A stretch of DNA of 64,000 nucleotides from Mesobacillus maritimus (GTDB taxonomy: Bacteria; Bacillota; Bacilli; Bacillales; Cytobacillaceae): the NCBI RefSeq assembly GCF_023715205.1, contig NZ_JAMBNR010000003.1, forward strand, positions 186,001 through 250,000. Reading direction: 5' to 3'. Both the position numbers and the translations under genes were made by a program. Of the stretch, positions 53,728 to 61,896 are shown one piece after another. The stretch's first letter is position 1. Every line of letters begins with the position of its first letter. The notes beneath the pieces were generated by a model. It was not told the DNA's origin, made no database searches, and saw nothing but the letters and a program-made list of their open reading frames with translations.

Positions 53728-53976
53728 TTTAATAACACATCCTTTTTGCAAAACCCTTTTTTTACAAAATTCTCCGGCTTATAGCTACATTACACTGTGA
53801 GAAGCTTGCAAAATCATTTACATGACGACTAAAATTTTTTAACGGATTAACAATCCATTCTTACAAACATCCTTATCTTTAAAAACTAAATAGCACACCT
53901 GGTACCCAGTGTGCTGGAGTATGTTCTTTCTTATTCTAATTTCCCCCTCGTTAGGATGCAAACTTAAGCTCAACAG

Positions 53977-54012
53977 AAAAAGCTTGCAGATTTTTATGTC
54001 TGCAAGCTTTTC
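53977..54012 (-). terminator. Terminator of DoxX copy 3
   Basis: AAAAGCTTGCAGA and TCTGCAAGCTTTT around an 8-base loop, with a T-run on the minus strand. A further near-palindrome around GGTACC lies at 53892-53915 with no clear job. Confidence 0.88.
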
Positions 54013-54021
54013 TTATTTTCT

Positions 54022-54534
54022 TTAAGCAGCTGTGTTTGCTTCCGGTGCTGTTTTTTTATTGAAAGTTTTACGTAAGAACGGAATCACCCAACGATCTAAG
54101 CCATAGCGGCCTGCATTGTAGCCCGCAAACAAGATGATGAATCCAAAGAAAATGTCAGTAGGGTTATGAGATACCGTTCCAGCTAAGAAGAAACTGAAGT
54201 TCATGACAAGTCCGAAGAACATCGCGGCAGTTGTTAAGCATCCAAGGATTAGGCCAAGACCTACAAGGAACTCACCAAGTGGAACGATGAAGTTGAATAA
54301 CTCGATGTTTGGTAACGCAAAACTTTCAAGGAAGTTCACGTACCAGCTGTAAACAGCTGCTCCATCTGGACCTGTAACAGGATTTGCTATCGCATTTTGT
54401 AAGTACCCTGAAGCATCGAATCCTCCCGTTAATTTTCCCCAACCTGCCGTCATCCAAGCATATCCAAGCCAAATTCGTAAAACAGCTAAAATTCCTGCTA
54501 CAATTTTGTTTTCTCTTAAAAATGTGGCGAACAT
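54022..54534 (-). CDS. DoxX-family membrane protein, copy 3
   Basis: A 170-residue protein nearly identical to the copies at 48486 and 49247, with small differences such as GYAWMTAGW, SGYLQNAIANPVTGPDG and IFFGFIILFAGYN. Four helices and all DoxX motifs are present. GGGAGCG precedes the ATG. It lies 4.3 kb from copy 2, beyond the RAYT and fetAB genes, and carries the same upstream box, so the promoter was duplicated with the gene. Confidence 0.9.
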   Translation of the reverse strand: MFATFLRENKIVAGILAVLRIWLGYAWMTAGWGKLTGGFDASGYLQNAIANPVTGPDGAAVYSWYVNFLESFALPNIELFNFIVPLGEFLVGLGLILGCLTTAAMFFGLVMNFSFFLAGTVSHNPTDIFFGFIILFAGYNAGRYGLDRWVIPFLRKTFNKKTAPEANTAA

Positions 54535-54623
54535 AGACGATCGCTCCCTTTCACTTTTAAAATTTTTATAAGTTATTTAGTACACTTAAAATATAGCAGA
54601 AATCCCCTAAGAAGGATTATCAT

Positions 54624-54639
54624 TGTGAATGAATTCACA
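54624..54639 (-). promoter_or_regulatory. Fnr/CRP-like box upstream of DoxX copy 3
   Basis: TGTGAATGAATTCACA is a perfect inverted repeat fitting TGTGA-N6-TCACA. The TATATT hexamer at 54590-54595 is centred 39 bases downstream on the minus strand. Confidence 0.7.
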
Positions 54640-54754
54640 ATTTGTTAAAAACATTATGGCAAACATGTGAATCGGATATAGATGGGAAATCGAAAGACGG
54701 GAAAGTCGCCGTCTTTCGTATCTTTTTGGTAAACCGTGGTTGGGGATATTAACC

Positions 54755-54789
54755 AAAAAATGGATGGTGCCAGGCACCATCCATTTTTT
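54755..54789. repeat. REP element 6: 35-bp perfect palindrome acting as terminator
   Basis: Core GGTGCC-A-GGCACC at 54766-54778, with arms extended to six A and six T residues. It has T-runs on both strands and starts 3 bases from the MFS gene's stop, so it should work as that gene's intrinsic terminator. Confidence 0.92.
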
Positions 54790-54791
54790 AC

Positions 54792-56315
54792 CTATACCAA
54801 TTTAGCTGTGGTTACTTTTTTTTTCACTTGCTTTTCTTCTAACGGGTCTTCAGCTTGTGTTGCCCGTTTAATAAAGAAGGCAAGGATTAGAGCCACTGCC
54901 GCGATAAATGTTGCGACAAAGAAGGAGTCGTTAATTCCAGCTAGCATGGCCTGCATTTGAATTTGTTGTTCCATTTCTGCCATGGCCGCAGCTGTTGGTT
55001 GCGCTGTTGCATTTTTCATTGCTTCTGCAGCCAACTCTGTGGCATGTGTTTCCGTACGCATTGACATTACGGTTACCAATAAGGCCGTACCAATTGCACC
55101 AGAAACTTGGTTTAATGTATTGTTCATAGCCGTACCATGAGGGTAAAAACGTCTTGGCAATTGATTTAAACCATTTGTTGAAACGGGCATCATGACCATC
55201 GACATTCCAAACATCCGCACCGAATATAAAACCATTAAGTGACCATACGTCGTTTCCAACGTTAATTGACTAAATAGGTAAGTGGTAATCACTGTAATCG
55301 ATAACCCAATGATGGCAAGAATTCGACCACCAAATTTGTCGAACAATTTCCCCGTTATTGGTGACATCACAGCCATCAATAAAGCACCTGGTAGCATTAA
55401 TATTCCAGCTTCAAGCGGAGAAATCCCCCTAATGGTCTGAACATAGATTGGCAAGAGCAACATTCCTGAAAACAACGCCATGTTGACAACCATTGTGATC
55501 GTAGCTGATAAAGCAAACATTGGGAAGCGAAAGACTCCAAAGTTTAACATTGGTCGTTCCGCCTTATTCTGGCGAGTGATAAAAATAACTAATCCAATGA
55601 CTCCAATGATAATTGGCAAATAAACATGTGGACTTCCCCACCCTTTATCCCCCGCAGAACTAAACCCGTAAAGCAAACCACCAAAACCAATTGTTGATAG
55701 CAACAAGGATGCAAAATCAAGACGGATATCGACTTTTGCTTTCTTATCCTTAAGCAAGAAGAAACCGAGCACAAAAACCGTCACAGCGATTGGAGTTACA
55801 AAATGAAAGAGCATACGCCAATCATAATGTTCCACAATCCAACCTGATAACGTCGGCCCAATTGATGGTGCGGCCATCATGATCAAGCCAAAGAATCCCA
55901 TTGCCGTTCCACGTTTTTCAATCGGGAAACTGACCAACATGACGTTCATCAATAACGGCATCATGATCGCCGTACCAGCTGCCTGAACCATTCGACCGGA
56001 GAGAAGGAGCGGAAATACATGTGCTGTTCCCGCAAGTATGGTTCCCAGTGTAAATAATCCCATCGCTGCTAAAAACAGACGCCGAACAGAATACTTTTCA
56101 ATAAGAAAAGCAGTTGCTGGGATCAAAACCCCACTAACCAACTGGAATCCTGTAGTCATCCACTGAACAGTAGACGCCCCAACATGTAAATCCTCCATAA
56201 TAGAAGGAAGTGCAATATTTAATAACGTATTATTCAAAAATGCAATAAAAGCTCCGACCATGAGAACCGCTATAATCCCATAAGGCGGTTTCGTCGCATC
56301 GATCTTTTGGTCCAT
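54792..56315 (-). CDS. DHA2-family (14-helix) drug efflux MFS transporter
   Basis: A 507-residue proton-driven exporter of the EmrB/QacA/LmrB group. Motifs include FLNNTLLNIALPSIMEDL near the first helix, QWMTTGFQLVSGVLIP, GRMVQAAGTAIMMPLL and the GxxxGPTLSGW-type motif C (APSIGPTLSGWIVEHYDWR). Fourteen helices fit the length. It is divergent from a TetR regulator, which likely represses it; an inverted repeat at 56337-56356 lies in its leader. The REP palindrome ends the gene. The drug is unknown. Confidence 0.92.
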   Translation of the reverse strand: MDQKIDATKPPYGIIAVLMVGAFIAFLNNTLLNIALPSIMEDLHVGASTVQWMTTGFQLVSGVLIPATAFLIEKYSVRRLFLAAMGLFTLGTILAGTAHVFPLLLSGRMVQAAGTAIMMPLLMNVMLVSFPIEKRGTAMGFFGLIMMAAPSIGPTLSGWIVEHYDWRMLFHFVTPIAVTVFVLGFFLLKDKKAKVDIRLDFASLLLSTIGFGGLLYGFSSAGDKGWGSPHVYLPIIIGVIGLVIFITRQNKAERPMLNFGVFRFPMFALSATITMVVNMALFSGMLLLPIYVQTIRGISPLEAGILMLPGALLMAVMSPITGKLFDKFGGRILAIIGLSITVITTYLFSQLTLETTYGHLMVLYSVRMFGMSMVMMPVSTNGLNQLPRRFYPHGTAMNNTLNQVSGAIGTALLVTVMSMRTETHATELAAEAMKNATAQPTAAAMAEMEQQIQMQAMLAGINDSFFVATFIAAVALILAFFIKRATQAEDPLEEKQVKKKVTTAKLV

Positions 56316-56336
56316 TATTTTTCCCCCTTAGACGTT

Positions 56337-56356
56337 GAGTTCAAATTAATGAACTC
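56337..56356. promoter_or_regulatory. Inverted repeat, candidate TetR operator
   Basis: GAGTTCA-AATTAA-TGAACTC is a perfect 7-bp inverted repeat 22 bases before the MFS start codon, between the divergent pump and regulator genes. The size suits a TetR dimer. A related half-site GGTTCAAAT occurs near 56388. Confidence 0.55.
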
Positions 56357-56503
56357 CCATTTCACATAAACAATATCTTATACTACAGGTTCAAATTTTG
56401 CAATTCTAAAATATCCCTATTTTTAATGCATGTTTGTAACAAAAATAAATTTCAGGTACTATGAAATTAGACTGATAGTCCAAACCAAAACATAGGTGAT
56501 GAA

Positions 56504-57385
56504 ATGAACGATAGAAAGCAACAGGTCCTTCACAAGGCCCATGAATTGTTTATCAATAAAGGATTTCAGAATACATCCATTCAAGACATATTGGATTATA
56601 GTAGAATATCCAAAGGAACGTTTTATAATTATTTTTCATCTAAAAACGAACTTTTAATCGCCATCTTTAAATCCATTTACTTAAAAATGGAAAAAGAACG
56701 CAACGAGTTACTAATTGGGCAAAATCCAGCCAATCTGGATATCTTTATTAAACAAGTTGAATTGCAGTTAATAACAAATCGAACAAATAACTTATTGGCT
56801 TTATTTGAAGAAGTCATTGTATCCAATGACACTGATCTAAAAGAATTCATTCAAAAAGGGCAGCTTCGTTATATTCATTGGGTTTACCAACGGTTTGTTC
56901 AGCTATTCGGCGAAGAGCGTGAGCCTTTTCTATTGGATTGTGCCATCATGTTTTCGGCTATCCTACAACAAAACTTAAAGTTTCGATCTTTAGCCTCTCC
57001 ATCAAGCAATAGCTTACATGAAGTTGTTCAATACTGTACCAACCGAATTGTAAAAATGGTAGAAGAGGTATCACTAACTGGTGAACAACTGATTCATCCG
57101 AAACAATTTGCTGAGTGGCTCCCTGAACAGAAAGGGCAAGATAAACAAGCTGTTGACCAACTACAAACATTCATTTTAAAAATGAAACAAACTTTGTCGA
57201 ATCAAGAGGAATCAATGAAATACAATGAATTGCTGGACTTCCTCTTAGAAGAACTCCATCATCCAAAAGGTCCGCGGAAATATCTCATCAAAAGTACCGT
57301 AGAGACATTAGAAAAAGAACCTGGTCCATTCCAAAGTGAGGAAGTCAACGACCTCAAAAAACTTATTACAGCAATAATCAATTAA
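56504..57385 (+). CDS. TetR-family transcriptional regulator with long C-terminal extension
   Basis: A 293-residue protein. The N-terminal helix-turn-helix is classical: KAHELFINKGFQNTSIQDIL then SRISKGTFYNYFSSKNELL. The ligand domain follows to about 190. The remaining 100 residues, including a glutamine- and lysine-rich helical tail, make it much longer than the usual 190-200. It is divergent from the MFS pump and probably controls it. AGGTGATGAA precedes the ATG. A paired REP hairpin lies directly after the stop. Confidence 0.9.
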   Translation: MNDRKQQVLHKAHELFINKGFQNTSIQDILDYSRISKGTFYNYFSSKNELLIAIFKSIYLKMEKERNELLIGQNPANLDIFIKQVELQLITNRTNNLLALFEEVIVSNDTDLKEFIQKGQLRYIHWVYQRFVQLFGEEREPFLLDCAIMFSAILQQNLKFRSLASPSSNSLHEVVQYCTNRIVKMVEEVSLTGEQLIHPKQFAEWLPEQKGQDKQAVDQLQTFILKMKQTLSNQEESMKYNELLDFLLEELHHPKGPRKYLIKSTVETLEKEPGPFQSEEVNDLKKLITAIIN

Positions 57386-57388
57386 AAG

Positions 57389-57432
57389 AGGTGCCAGGCA
57401 ACATCCAAAAACTGGATGGTGCCTGGCACCTG
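57389..57432. repeat. REP element 7: head-to-head pair forming a hairpin between convergent genes
   Basis: A degenerate inverted core (57390-57402) and a perfect core GGTGCCTGGCACC (57418-57430) face each other around AAAAC and pair with a single mismatch. It fills the whole gap between tetR (stop 57385) and mnaA (stop 57437) and should act as a shared terminator. Confidence 0.9.
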
Positions 57433-57436
57433 TCAT

Positions 57437-58579
57437 TTATTTTCCAAATTCAGTTGGTCGTTGGTTGGTTATCTCGTAAAAATGCAAAATCGCTTGAACG
57501 ATTCGCTGAGATGCTTTCCCATCTCCATACGGATTTGAGGCTTTTGACATTTTTTCATATTCTTCGGCATCAGTGAGTAATTGTTTCGCCAAACTGTAAA
57601 TGGTTTCTTCATCGGTACCGGCCAGTTTTAATGTGCCTGCTTCAATTCCCTCTGGTCTCTCAGTTGTATCCCGCAGGACGAGGACCGGTACTCCTAACGA
57701 CGGCGCCTCTTCTTGAACTCCCCCTGAATCAGTTAGAATGAGATAGGCTCTTGAAGCAAAGTTATGAAAATCAACTACTCCAAGCGGTTCAATTAAATGG
57801 ATTCGTGGATTTTTTCCAAGAATTTCGTCAGCCACTTCTCGAACAGCTGGGTTTAAGTGTACAGGATAAACGACTTGAACATCTTCGTGTTCACTAACCA
57901 AGCGCTTAATGGCTTTAAACATCTGACGCATTGGCTCACCGAGGTTTTCACGTCGATGAGCTGTAAGTAAAATCAATTTACTATCTCCTAATTTTTCAAA
58001 TATAGGATGATGGTATGTATCATCGACGGTTGTTTTTAGTGCGTCAATCGCTGTATTTCCGGTAACGAAGATGGTATCTGGGTGTTTATTTTCATCTAGT
58101 AAGTTTTGTTTGGATTGAACGGTTGGTGAAAAATGAAGATCCGCAATTACACCGGTTAACTGTCGGTTCATTTCTTCTGGAAATGGTGAGTACTTATTCC
58201 ATGTCCGCAATCCAGCTTCTACATGACCTACAGAAATTTGGTTGTAATAAGCAGCAAGACTTGCGACAAAGGTCGTTGAAGTGTCTCCATGAACAAGCAC
58301 TAAATCAGGTTTCACTTCTTTCATGATTTTATCCAAGCCTTCTAATGCCCGTGTTGTTACATCGACTAACGTCTGACGACTTTTCATGATATTTAAATCA
58401 TGATCTGGAGTTACTTTGAACACTTTTAAAACTTGATCAAGCATTTCCCGGTGCTGAGCTGTGACAGTCACGACTGATTCAATTTGTGCAGAATGTTTTT
58501 CTAATTCTAAAACTAACGGAGCCATTTTAATTGCCTCGGGTCTTGTGCCAAAGATGGTCATGACTTTAATTTTCCCCAT
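57437..58579 (-). CDS. mnaA: UDP-N-acetylglucosamine 2-epimerase
   Basis: Makes UDP-ManNAc, needed for the linkage unit that joins wall teichoic acid to peptidoglycan. The 380-residue protein has the family start IFGTRPEAIKMAPLV, VTAQHREMLDQVLKVF, VHGDTSTTF, GHVEAGLRTWNKYSPFPEE, LTAHRRENLGEP and LTDSGGVQEEAPSLG. I chose the ATG at 58579 behind GAGG; the frame open to 58648 adds 23 unrelated residues. It is away from the main teichoic acid island but serves the same pathway. Confidence 0.96.
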   Translation of the reverse strand: MGKIKVMTIFGTRPEAIKMAPLVLELEKHSAQIESVVTVTAQHREMLDQVLKVFKVTPDHDLNIMKSRQTLVDVTTRALEGLDKIMKEVKPDLVLVHGDTSTTFVASLAAYYNQISVGHVEAGLRTWNKYSPFPEEMNRQLTGVIADLHFSPTVQSKQNLLDENKHPDTIFVTGNTAIDALKTTVDDTYHHPIFEKLGDSKLILLTAHRRENLGEPMRQMFKAIKRLVSEHEDVQVVYPVHLNPAVREVADEILGKNPRIHLIEPLGVVDFHNFASRAYLILTDSGGVQEEAPSLGVPVLVLRDTTERPEGIEAGTLKLAGTDEETIYSLAKQLLTDAEEYEKMSKASNPYGDGKASQRIVQAILHFYEITNQRPTEFGK

Positions 58580-58780
58580 GCTAACGCCTCGTTTCTTTCG
58601 ATTTCCTATTCCTTCGACCATTTTATCATGAGAGCACTGTTTCTCCATAATTTTCCGTGTATAACCACTTGTTTAAGTCTCTTACTTTTAAAAAACTCAT
58701 CTGCATGAAACGAACTTAGTCGCAAATACTACCACAGGGGCAAATCCCAAATCCTAACTATAATAACGGAGGTTATATTA

Positions 58781-59443
58781 ATGAACCTTGCAGCACATGA
58801 ACTTTTAGAATCCGCTGAAGCTCTTAGAACCAAGGCAGCAGAAATTGAACAGCATTCTTTATTCGCAACCATGTGTAAGGACCCTCAGCTCAAAACCATC
58901 CTAACAAAGCATCAACAAACTATGATGGCCGCTTATCAACAAGGGATATCTTTTCTACAAGGTAAAGGAGTTCAGGTGACGCACCAAGCACCTACATTCC
59001 ATGATCATCAAGCCAATTTCAACCTGAGTGAACAAGCACCAATGGCACCCACTCAATCTAGAAATAGCCTTTCAGATCAAACAATTGCGACTTTAGCGCT
59101 AAACGCTCACAAAACAGGTAGTATGATGGCAATGCAGTGGGCGAATGAGTGTGCGGACCATAATCTAAGAATGTATCATGTAAATGGTGCTAATCTTTGT
59201 CAAGAAATGGCCTATGAAATTTGGGGCTGGATGAACTATAACGGATATTATCAGCCGCCAACCTTTACTTCTCAACAAATGACTCAAATGAGCGGAATGT
59301 TCCAACCAATGAACCAAACTGGGAACATGGGAATGGTCGGTAAACCAATGCCATCGATGGGACAAATGCAACATACCATGAACCAATCCCCACCTCCAGT
59401 GCAGCAAATGAATCCATACCAAGGAAATCACAATCTTCAATAA
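58781..59443 (+). CDS. CotF-like spore coat protein
   Basis: A 220-residue protein. The N-terminal two-thirds is helical (AAHELLESAEALRTKAAEIE, LTKHQQTMMAAYQQGISFL, TLALNAHKTGSMMAMQWANE), as in the CotF/YraF coat protein group. The last 70 residues are Met-, Gln- and Pro-rich low complexity, typical of coat proteins. CGGAGGT precedes the ATG. It is probably made in the mother cell; no sigma-E or sigma-K promoter could be placed securely. Confidence 0.78.
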   Translation: MNLAAHELLESAEALRTKAAEIEQHSLFATMCKDPQLKTILTKHQQTMMAAYQQGISFLQGKGVQVTHQAPTFHDHQANFNLSEQAPMAPTQSRNSLSDQTIATLALNAHKTGSMMAMQWANECADHNLRMYHVNGANLCQEMAYEIWGWMNYNGYYQPPTFTSQQMTQMSGMFQPMNQTGNMGMVGKPMPSMGQMQHTMNQSPPPVQQMNPYQGNHNLQ

Positions 59444-59451
59444 AAACCTTA

Positions 59452-59485
59452 AACCTAGTCCGCCAACCAGCGACTAGGTTTTTTC
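59452..59485 (+). terminator. Terminator of the coat protein gene
   Basis: AACCTAGTC pairs with GACTAGGTT around an 11-base loop, followed by TTTTTT. Confidence 0.88.
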
Positions 59486-59492
59486 CAAATTC

Positions 59493-59514
59493 CTGGATGG
59501 TGCCTGGCACCTGG
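59493..59514 (+). repeat. REP element 8
   Basis: Core GGTGCCTGGCACC at 59499-59511 with CTGGAT and TGG flanks, just beyond the coat protein terminator. Confidence 0.92.
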
Positions 59515-59536
59515 AAATTAATTTACTGAAAAATTA

Positions 59537-59556
59537 CTGGGTGGTGCCTGGCACCT
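59537..59556 (+). repeat. REP element 9
   Basis: Core GGTGCCTGGCACC at 59543-59555, 44 bases after element 8 in the same orientation. The flank is CTGGGT instead of CTGGAT. Confidence 0.9.
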
Positions 59557-59658
59557 TACTTTTTTTGGATGGTGTGGTGGGAGAGCTTTATGGGCAATTT
59601 ATGAGTGAACCTTCCTGTTTATAGGATGGGGGATTTTGGATTATTGGAGGGAACGGAA

Positions 59659-60144
59659 ATGAAGCACGTTTGGGCATTATTGATTAAATTCACTGCGATT
59701 GGAACGATGCTGTTTCCTTTTTTAAGTATTTTCAATAACGCCTCCTTGATGACGATCTTGTTTATCACGGTGGTTACCACTGTTGTTTCCTATTTTTTAG
59801 GTGATTTGTACCTACTCCCAAAGCTCGGGAACTTCAAATCCACTCTAGCGGACTTTGGTTTAAGTTTCTTACTGATTTGGATTATCAGTGCCGTTTTCAT
59901 AAATTCAACATCAGACATGCTCCTTACCACCCTCTTCTCTGCTTTACTAGTAGCCGGTGTGGAACCGCTGTTTCATCTTTATATGAAGACTCACATTTTT
60001 TCTGATTCTGCGGAAAGTGTGATTCCAGGGGTTTATAAGGGAGACCTAATGATGACAGAGTACTCAGAGGAACTTGATGATCAAAACTTCAAAAAAGAAG
60101 CAAAGAATCCTGATAACCAGGGAGAATCGAATCAGTCGAAATAA
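59659..60144 (+). CDS. YndM-like DUF2512 family membrane protein
   Basis: A 161-residue protein with four hydrophobic helices and the DUF2512 pattern MKHVWALLIKFTAIGTMLF, YFLGDLYLLPKLGNFKSTLADFG (given here by its parts) and GVEPLFHLYMKTHIF. The charged C-terminal 40 residues are predicted to be cytosolic and disordered. The ATG at 59659 has GGAGGG seven bases upstream; the longer frame from 59605 lacks one. Its function is unknown. A small spore-type gene follows 15 bases on. Confidence 0.82.
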   Translation: MKHVWALLIKFTAIGTMLFPFLSIFNNASLMTILFITVVTTVVSYFLGDLYLLPKLGNFKSTLADFGLSFLLIWIISAVFINSTSDMLLTTLFSALLVAGVEPLFHLYMKTHIFSDSAESVIPGVYKGDLMMTEYSEELDDQNFKKEAKNPDNQGESNQSK

Positions 60145-60159
60145 GGAGGTCGTTCAAGT

Positions 60160-60321
60160 ATGCCGCGTGGAAAGGAACTCGAACAGTTGCCAATGGCCAA
60201 TACGCTACCTGGAATGGGAGAAGATCGAAGTAAGTACAATCGGACAGTACTTGGAAGCATCGTATCAGGAGAGCAACCTCAACCTGCTAAAGTAAAGAAT
60301 GAAAAGAATCAACAGAAATAA
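60160..60321 (+). CDS. Small hydrophilic protein, 53 residues, unknown
   Basis: It begins MPRGKELEQLPMANTLPGMG, continues with EDRSKYNRTVLGSIVSGEQP and ends in a Lys/Asn/Gln tail. AAGGAGGT lies upstream, overlapping the end of the DUF2512 gene, so the two form an operon with a terminator at 60328. Composition (no Cys, no hydrophobic core) resembles small sporulation proteins, but I recognise no family. Confidence 0.7.
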   Translation: MPRGKELEQLPMANTLPGMGEDRSKYNRTVLGSIVSGEQPQPAKVKNEKNQQK

Positions 60322-60327
60322 ATGCTG

Positions 60328-60355
60328 AAAGCACCCTAATCTTTGGGTGCTTTTC
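60328..60355 (+). terminator. Terminator of the DUF2512 operon
   Basis: AAAGCACCC pairs with GGGTGCTTT around an 8-base loop, followed by TTCTC. Confidence 0.86.
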
Positions 60356-60549
60356 TCTGCGATATCCTTGTCCCAAAGTAGTTAAGGTTCTTCAAATAAT
60401 TTGTAACACAGCGTTAATCTATTTTTAGAATAAGAACTGACATCCTTATTGGCCACTAATATTACGAAAACTTCCTAATCTAAAAATAGAGTTCTTTCTC
60501 TCCCTACGTTAAAATAGTAGGAAATGTGGAATAAGGACAGGTGGCAAAA

Positions 60550-61215
60550 ATGCAGAATACCGCTTTAGTGGTGGGAGCAACTGGCTTGGTTGGAAATGAA
60601 CTAGTAACTCTCTTACTTACTGAATCAAAGTATGAAAAAGTAAAAGTACTCACTCGAAGGACACTCCCTCTTACCCATCCGAAACTTGAGCAATTTGTTG
60701 TAGATTTTGATCAATTAGCTAGTTATCAAGATGAAATGCAGGTTGAAGATGTTTATTGTTGTTTAGGGACAACCATCAAGAAAGCTGGAACCCAGGAGGC
60801 TTTCAAAAAAGTGGATTTTACATATCCTGTTGAACTCGCGAAGCTAACTCGAGAAAAAGGAGCACAAAAGTTCTTTATCATAACGGCCATGGGGGCGACA
60901 AAAGATACTAAGGTATTTTATAGTCGTGTCAAAGGAGAAGTCGAGGAAGATGTGAAAAAGCTTGGATTCCACTCCCTTCATATTTTCCGGCCATCGCTCT
61001 TACTCGGAGAGCGCAAAGAGTTTCGCTTTGGTGAAAAAATAGGCGTCCTTTTAAGCCCGTTATTCTCATTCTTGCTTGTAGGTTCTTTAAAAAAATTCAA
61101 ACCGATTCATGCGAGAGACGTGGCAAAAGCAATGTATCAGGCAAGTTTAACCGCTCAACATGGTCAATTTATTCACGAAAACGATGAAATACATCAAATG
61201 AGTCAAAAATTATAA
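60550..61215 (+). CDS. Atypical SDR, NAD(P)H-binding oxidoreductase
   Basis: A 221-residue Rossmann protein. The dinucleotide motif is VVGATGLVGNELV at the N-terminus. YCCLGTTIKKAGTQEAFKKVD and FFIITAMGATKDTKVFYSRVKGE carry the S/Y-x3-K region in the HTATIP2/YraR-like form, and FRPSLLLGERKEFRFGEK follows. I took the ATG at 60550, with AGGTGG five bases upstream, over the GTG at 60541. The substrate is unknown. Confidence 0.85.
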   Translation: MQNTALVVGATGLVGNELVTLLLTESKYEKVKVLTRRTLPLTHPKLEQFVVDFDQLASYQDEMQVEDVYCCLGTTIKKAGTQEAFKKVDFTYPVELAKLTREKGAQKFFIITAMGATKDTKVFYSRVKGEVEEDVKKLGFHSLHIFRPSLLLGERKEFRFGEKIGVLLSPLFSFLLVGSLKKFKPIHARDVAKAMYQASLTAQHGQFIHENDEIHQMSQKL

Positions 61216-61240
61216 GCTCCTCACCTATTGGAAATAAATA

Positions 61241-61261
61241 TCCAGGTACCAGGCACTTGGA
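61241..61261 (-). repeat. REP element 10, degenerate
   Basis: CCAGGTACCAGGCACTTGG differs from the core at two positions (GGTACC and GGCACT). It is the last copy seen on the right. Confidence 0.7.
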
Positions 61262-61280
61262 AGTATACTGGAAACTTCCG

Positions 61281-61316
61281 AACAAAAAAGGAACCCATCA
61301 AGGTTCCTTTTTTGTT
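61281..61316. terminator. Bidirectional terminator between SDR gene and secreted protein gene
   Basis: AACAAAAAAGGAACC pairs perfectly with GGTTCCTTTTTTGTT around a 6-base loop. Confidence 0.94.
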
Positions 61317-61331
61317 GCTATTTATTTAAAA

Positions 61332-61742
61332 TCAGTGCTCATGGTCATGGTCTTCATCAATGGGAAAAACTTCTCCTGAATATTGCATTTCTCCCATTAT
61401 ATTGAAGAATGCCGCGCCTTGTAGACTGCCATCTTGATCTACAAATACTACTTGGTACACTAATACTGCGGCAGGGTATCCTTCAACCTCTCCGAAATCG
61501 CGCACCTCAATCGCGCCGGCACCTGCCCATGTATATCCTTCTTCCTTCATTAACTGCTTCTTAGCTGCCTTAAATTCATCACTCTTTAATAAATCTGCTA
61601 CGAGTTTATTTCTTTCGGCACCGGTAATGACTGTACCAGGGCATTGACAATCATTTTCTTCTGCCAGTACCGCATTCCCAGGCACTACAAACATCATCAA
61701 TAAAACAAGACATCCACAAACAATTGAAACCAAACGCTTCAT
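61332..61742 (-). CDS. Secreted small protein with His-rich tail, function unknown
   Basis: A 136-residue exported protein. The signal peptide is about 1-27 (MKRLVSIVCGCLVLLMMFVV, cleavage near VLA-EE). The mature part starts ENDCQCPGTVITGAERNKLV with a C-x-C pair, then has a helical KSDEFKAAKKQLMKEEGYTW and a beta-rich end (AAVLVYQVVFVDQDGSLQGA). The tail is IDEDHDHEH, which could bind metal. I chose the ATG at 61742, nine bases after GGAGG; the upstream ATG at 61760 overlaps that site. I do not recognise the family with confidence. Confidence 0.72.
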   Translation of the reverse strand: MKRLVSIVCGCLVLLMMFVVPGNAVLAEENDCQCPGTVITGAERNKLVADLLKSDEFKAAKKQLMKEEGYTWAGAGAIEVRDFGEVEGYPAAVLVYQVVFVDQDGSLQGAAFFNIMGEMQYSGEVFPIDEDHDHEH

Positions 61743-61896
61743 TTTCCTCCGCCTCCTCATGACTGATAACCTCTAATCTATTCGAATAGGTGACGACATT
61801 TTCCTGCAAAATTTTTAAAAGTCTATTTATTTGTCAAAAAAATTTTTTAGTGAGGGTAAAACTTGGGGAGAAACAATGGGGACCAAAAAAGGGGGA

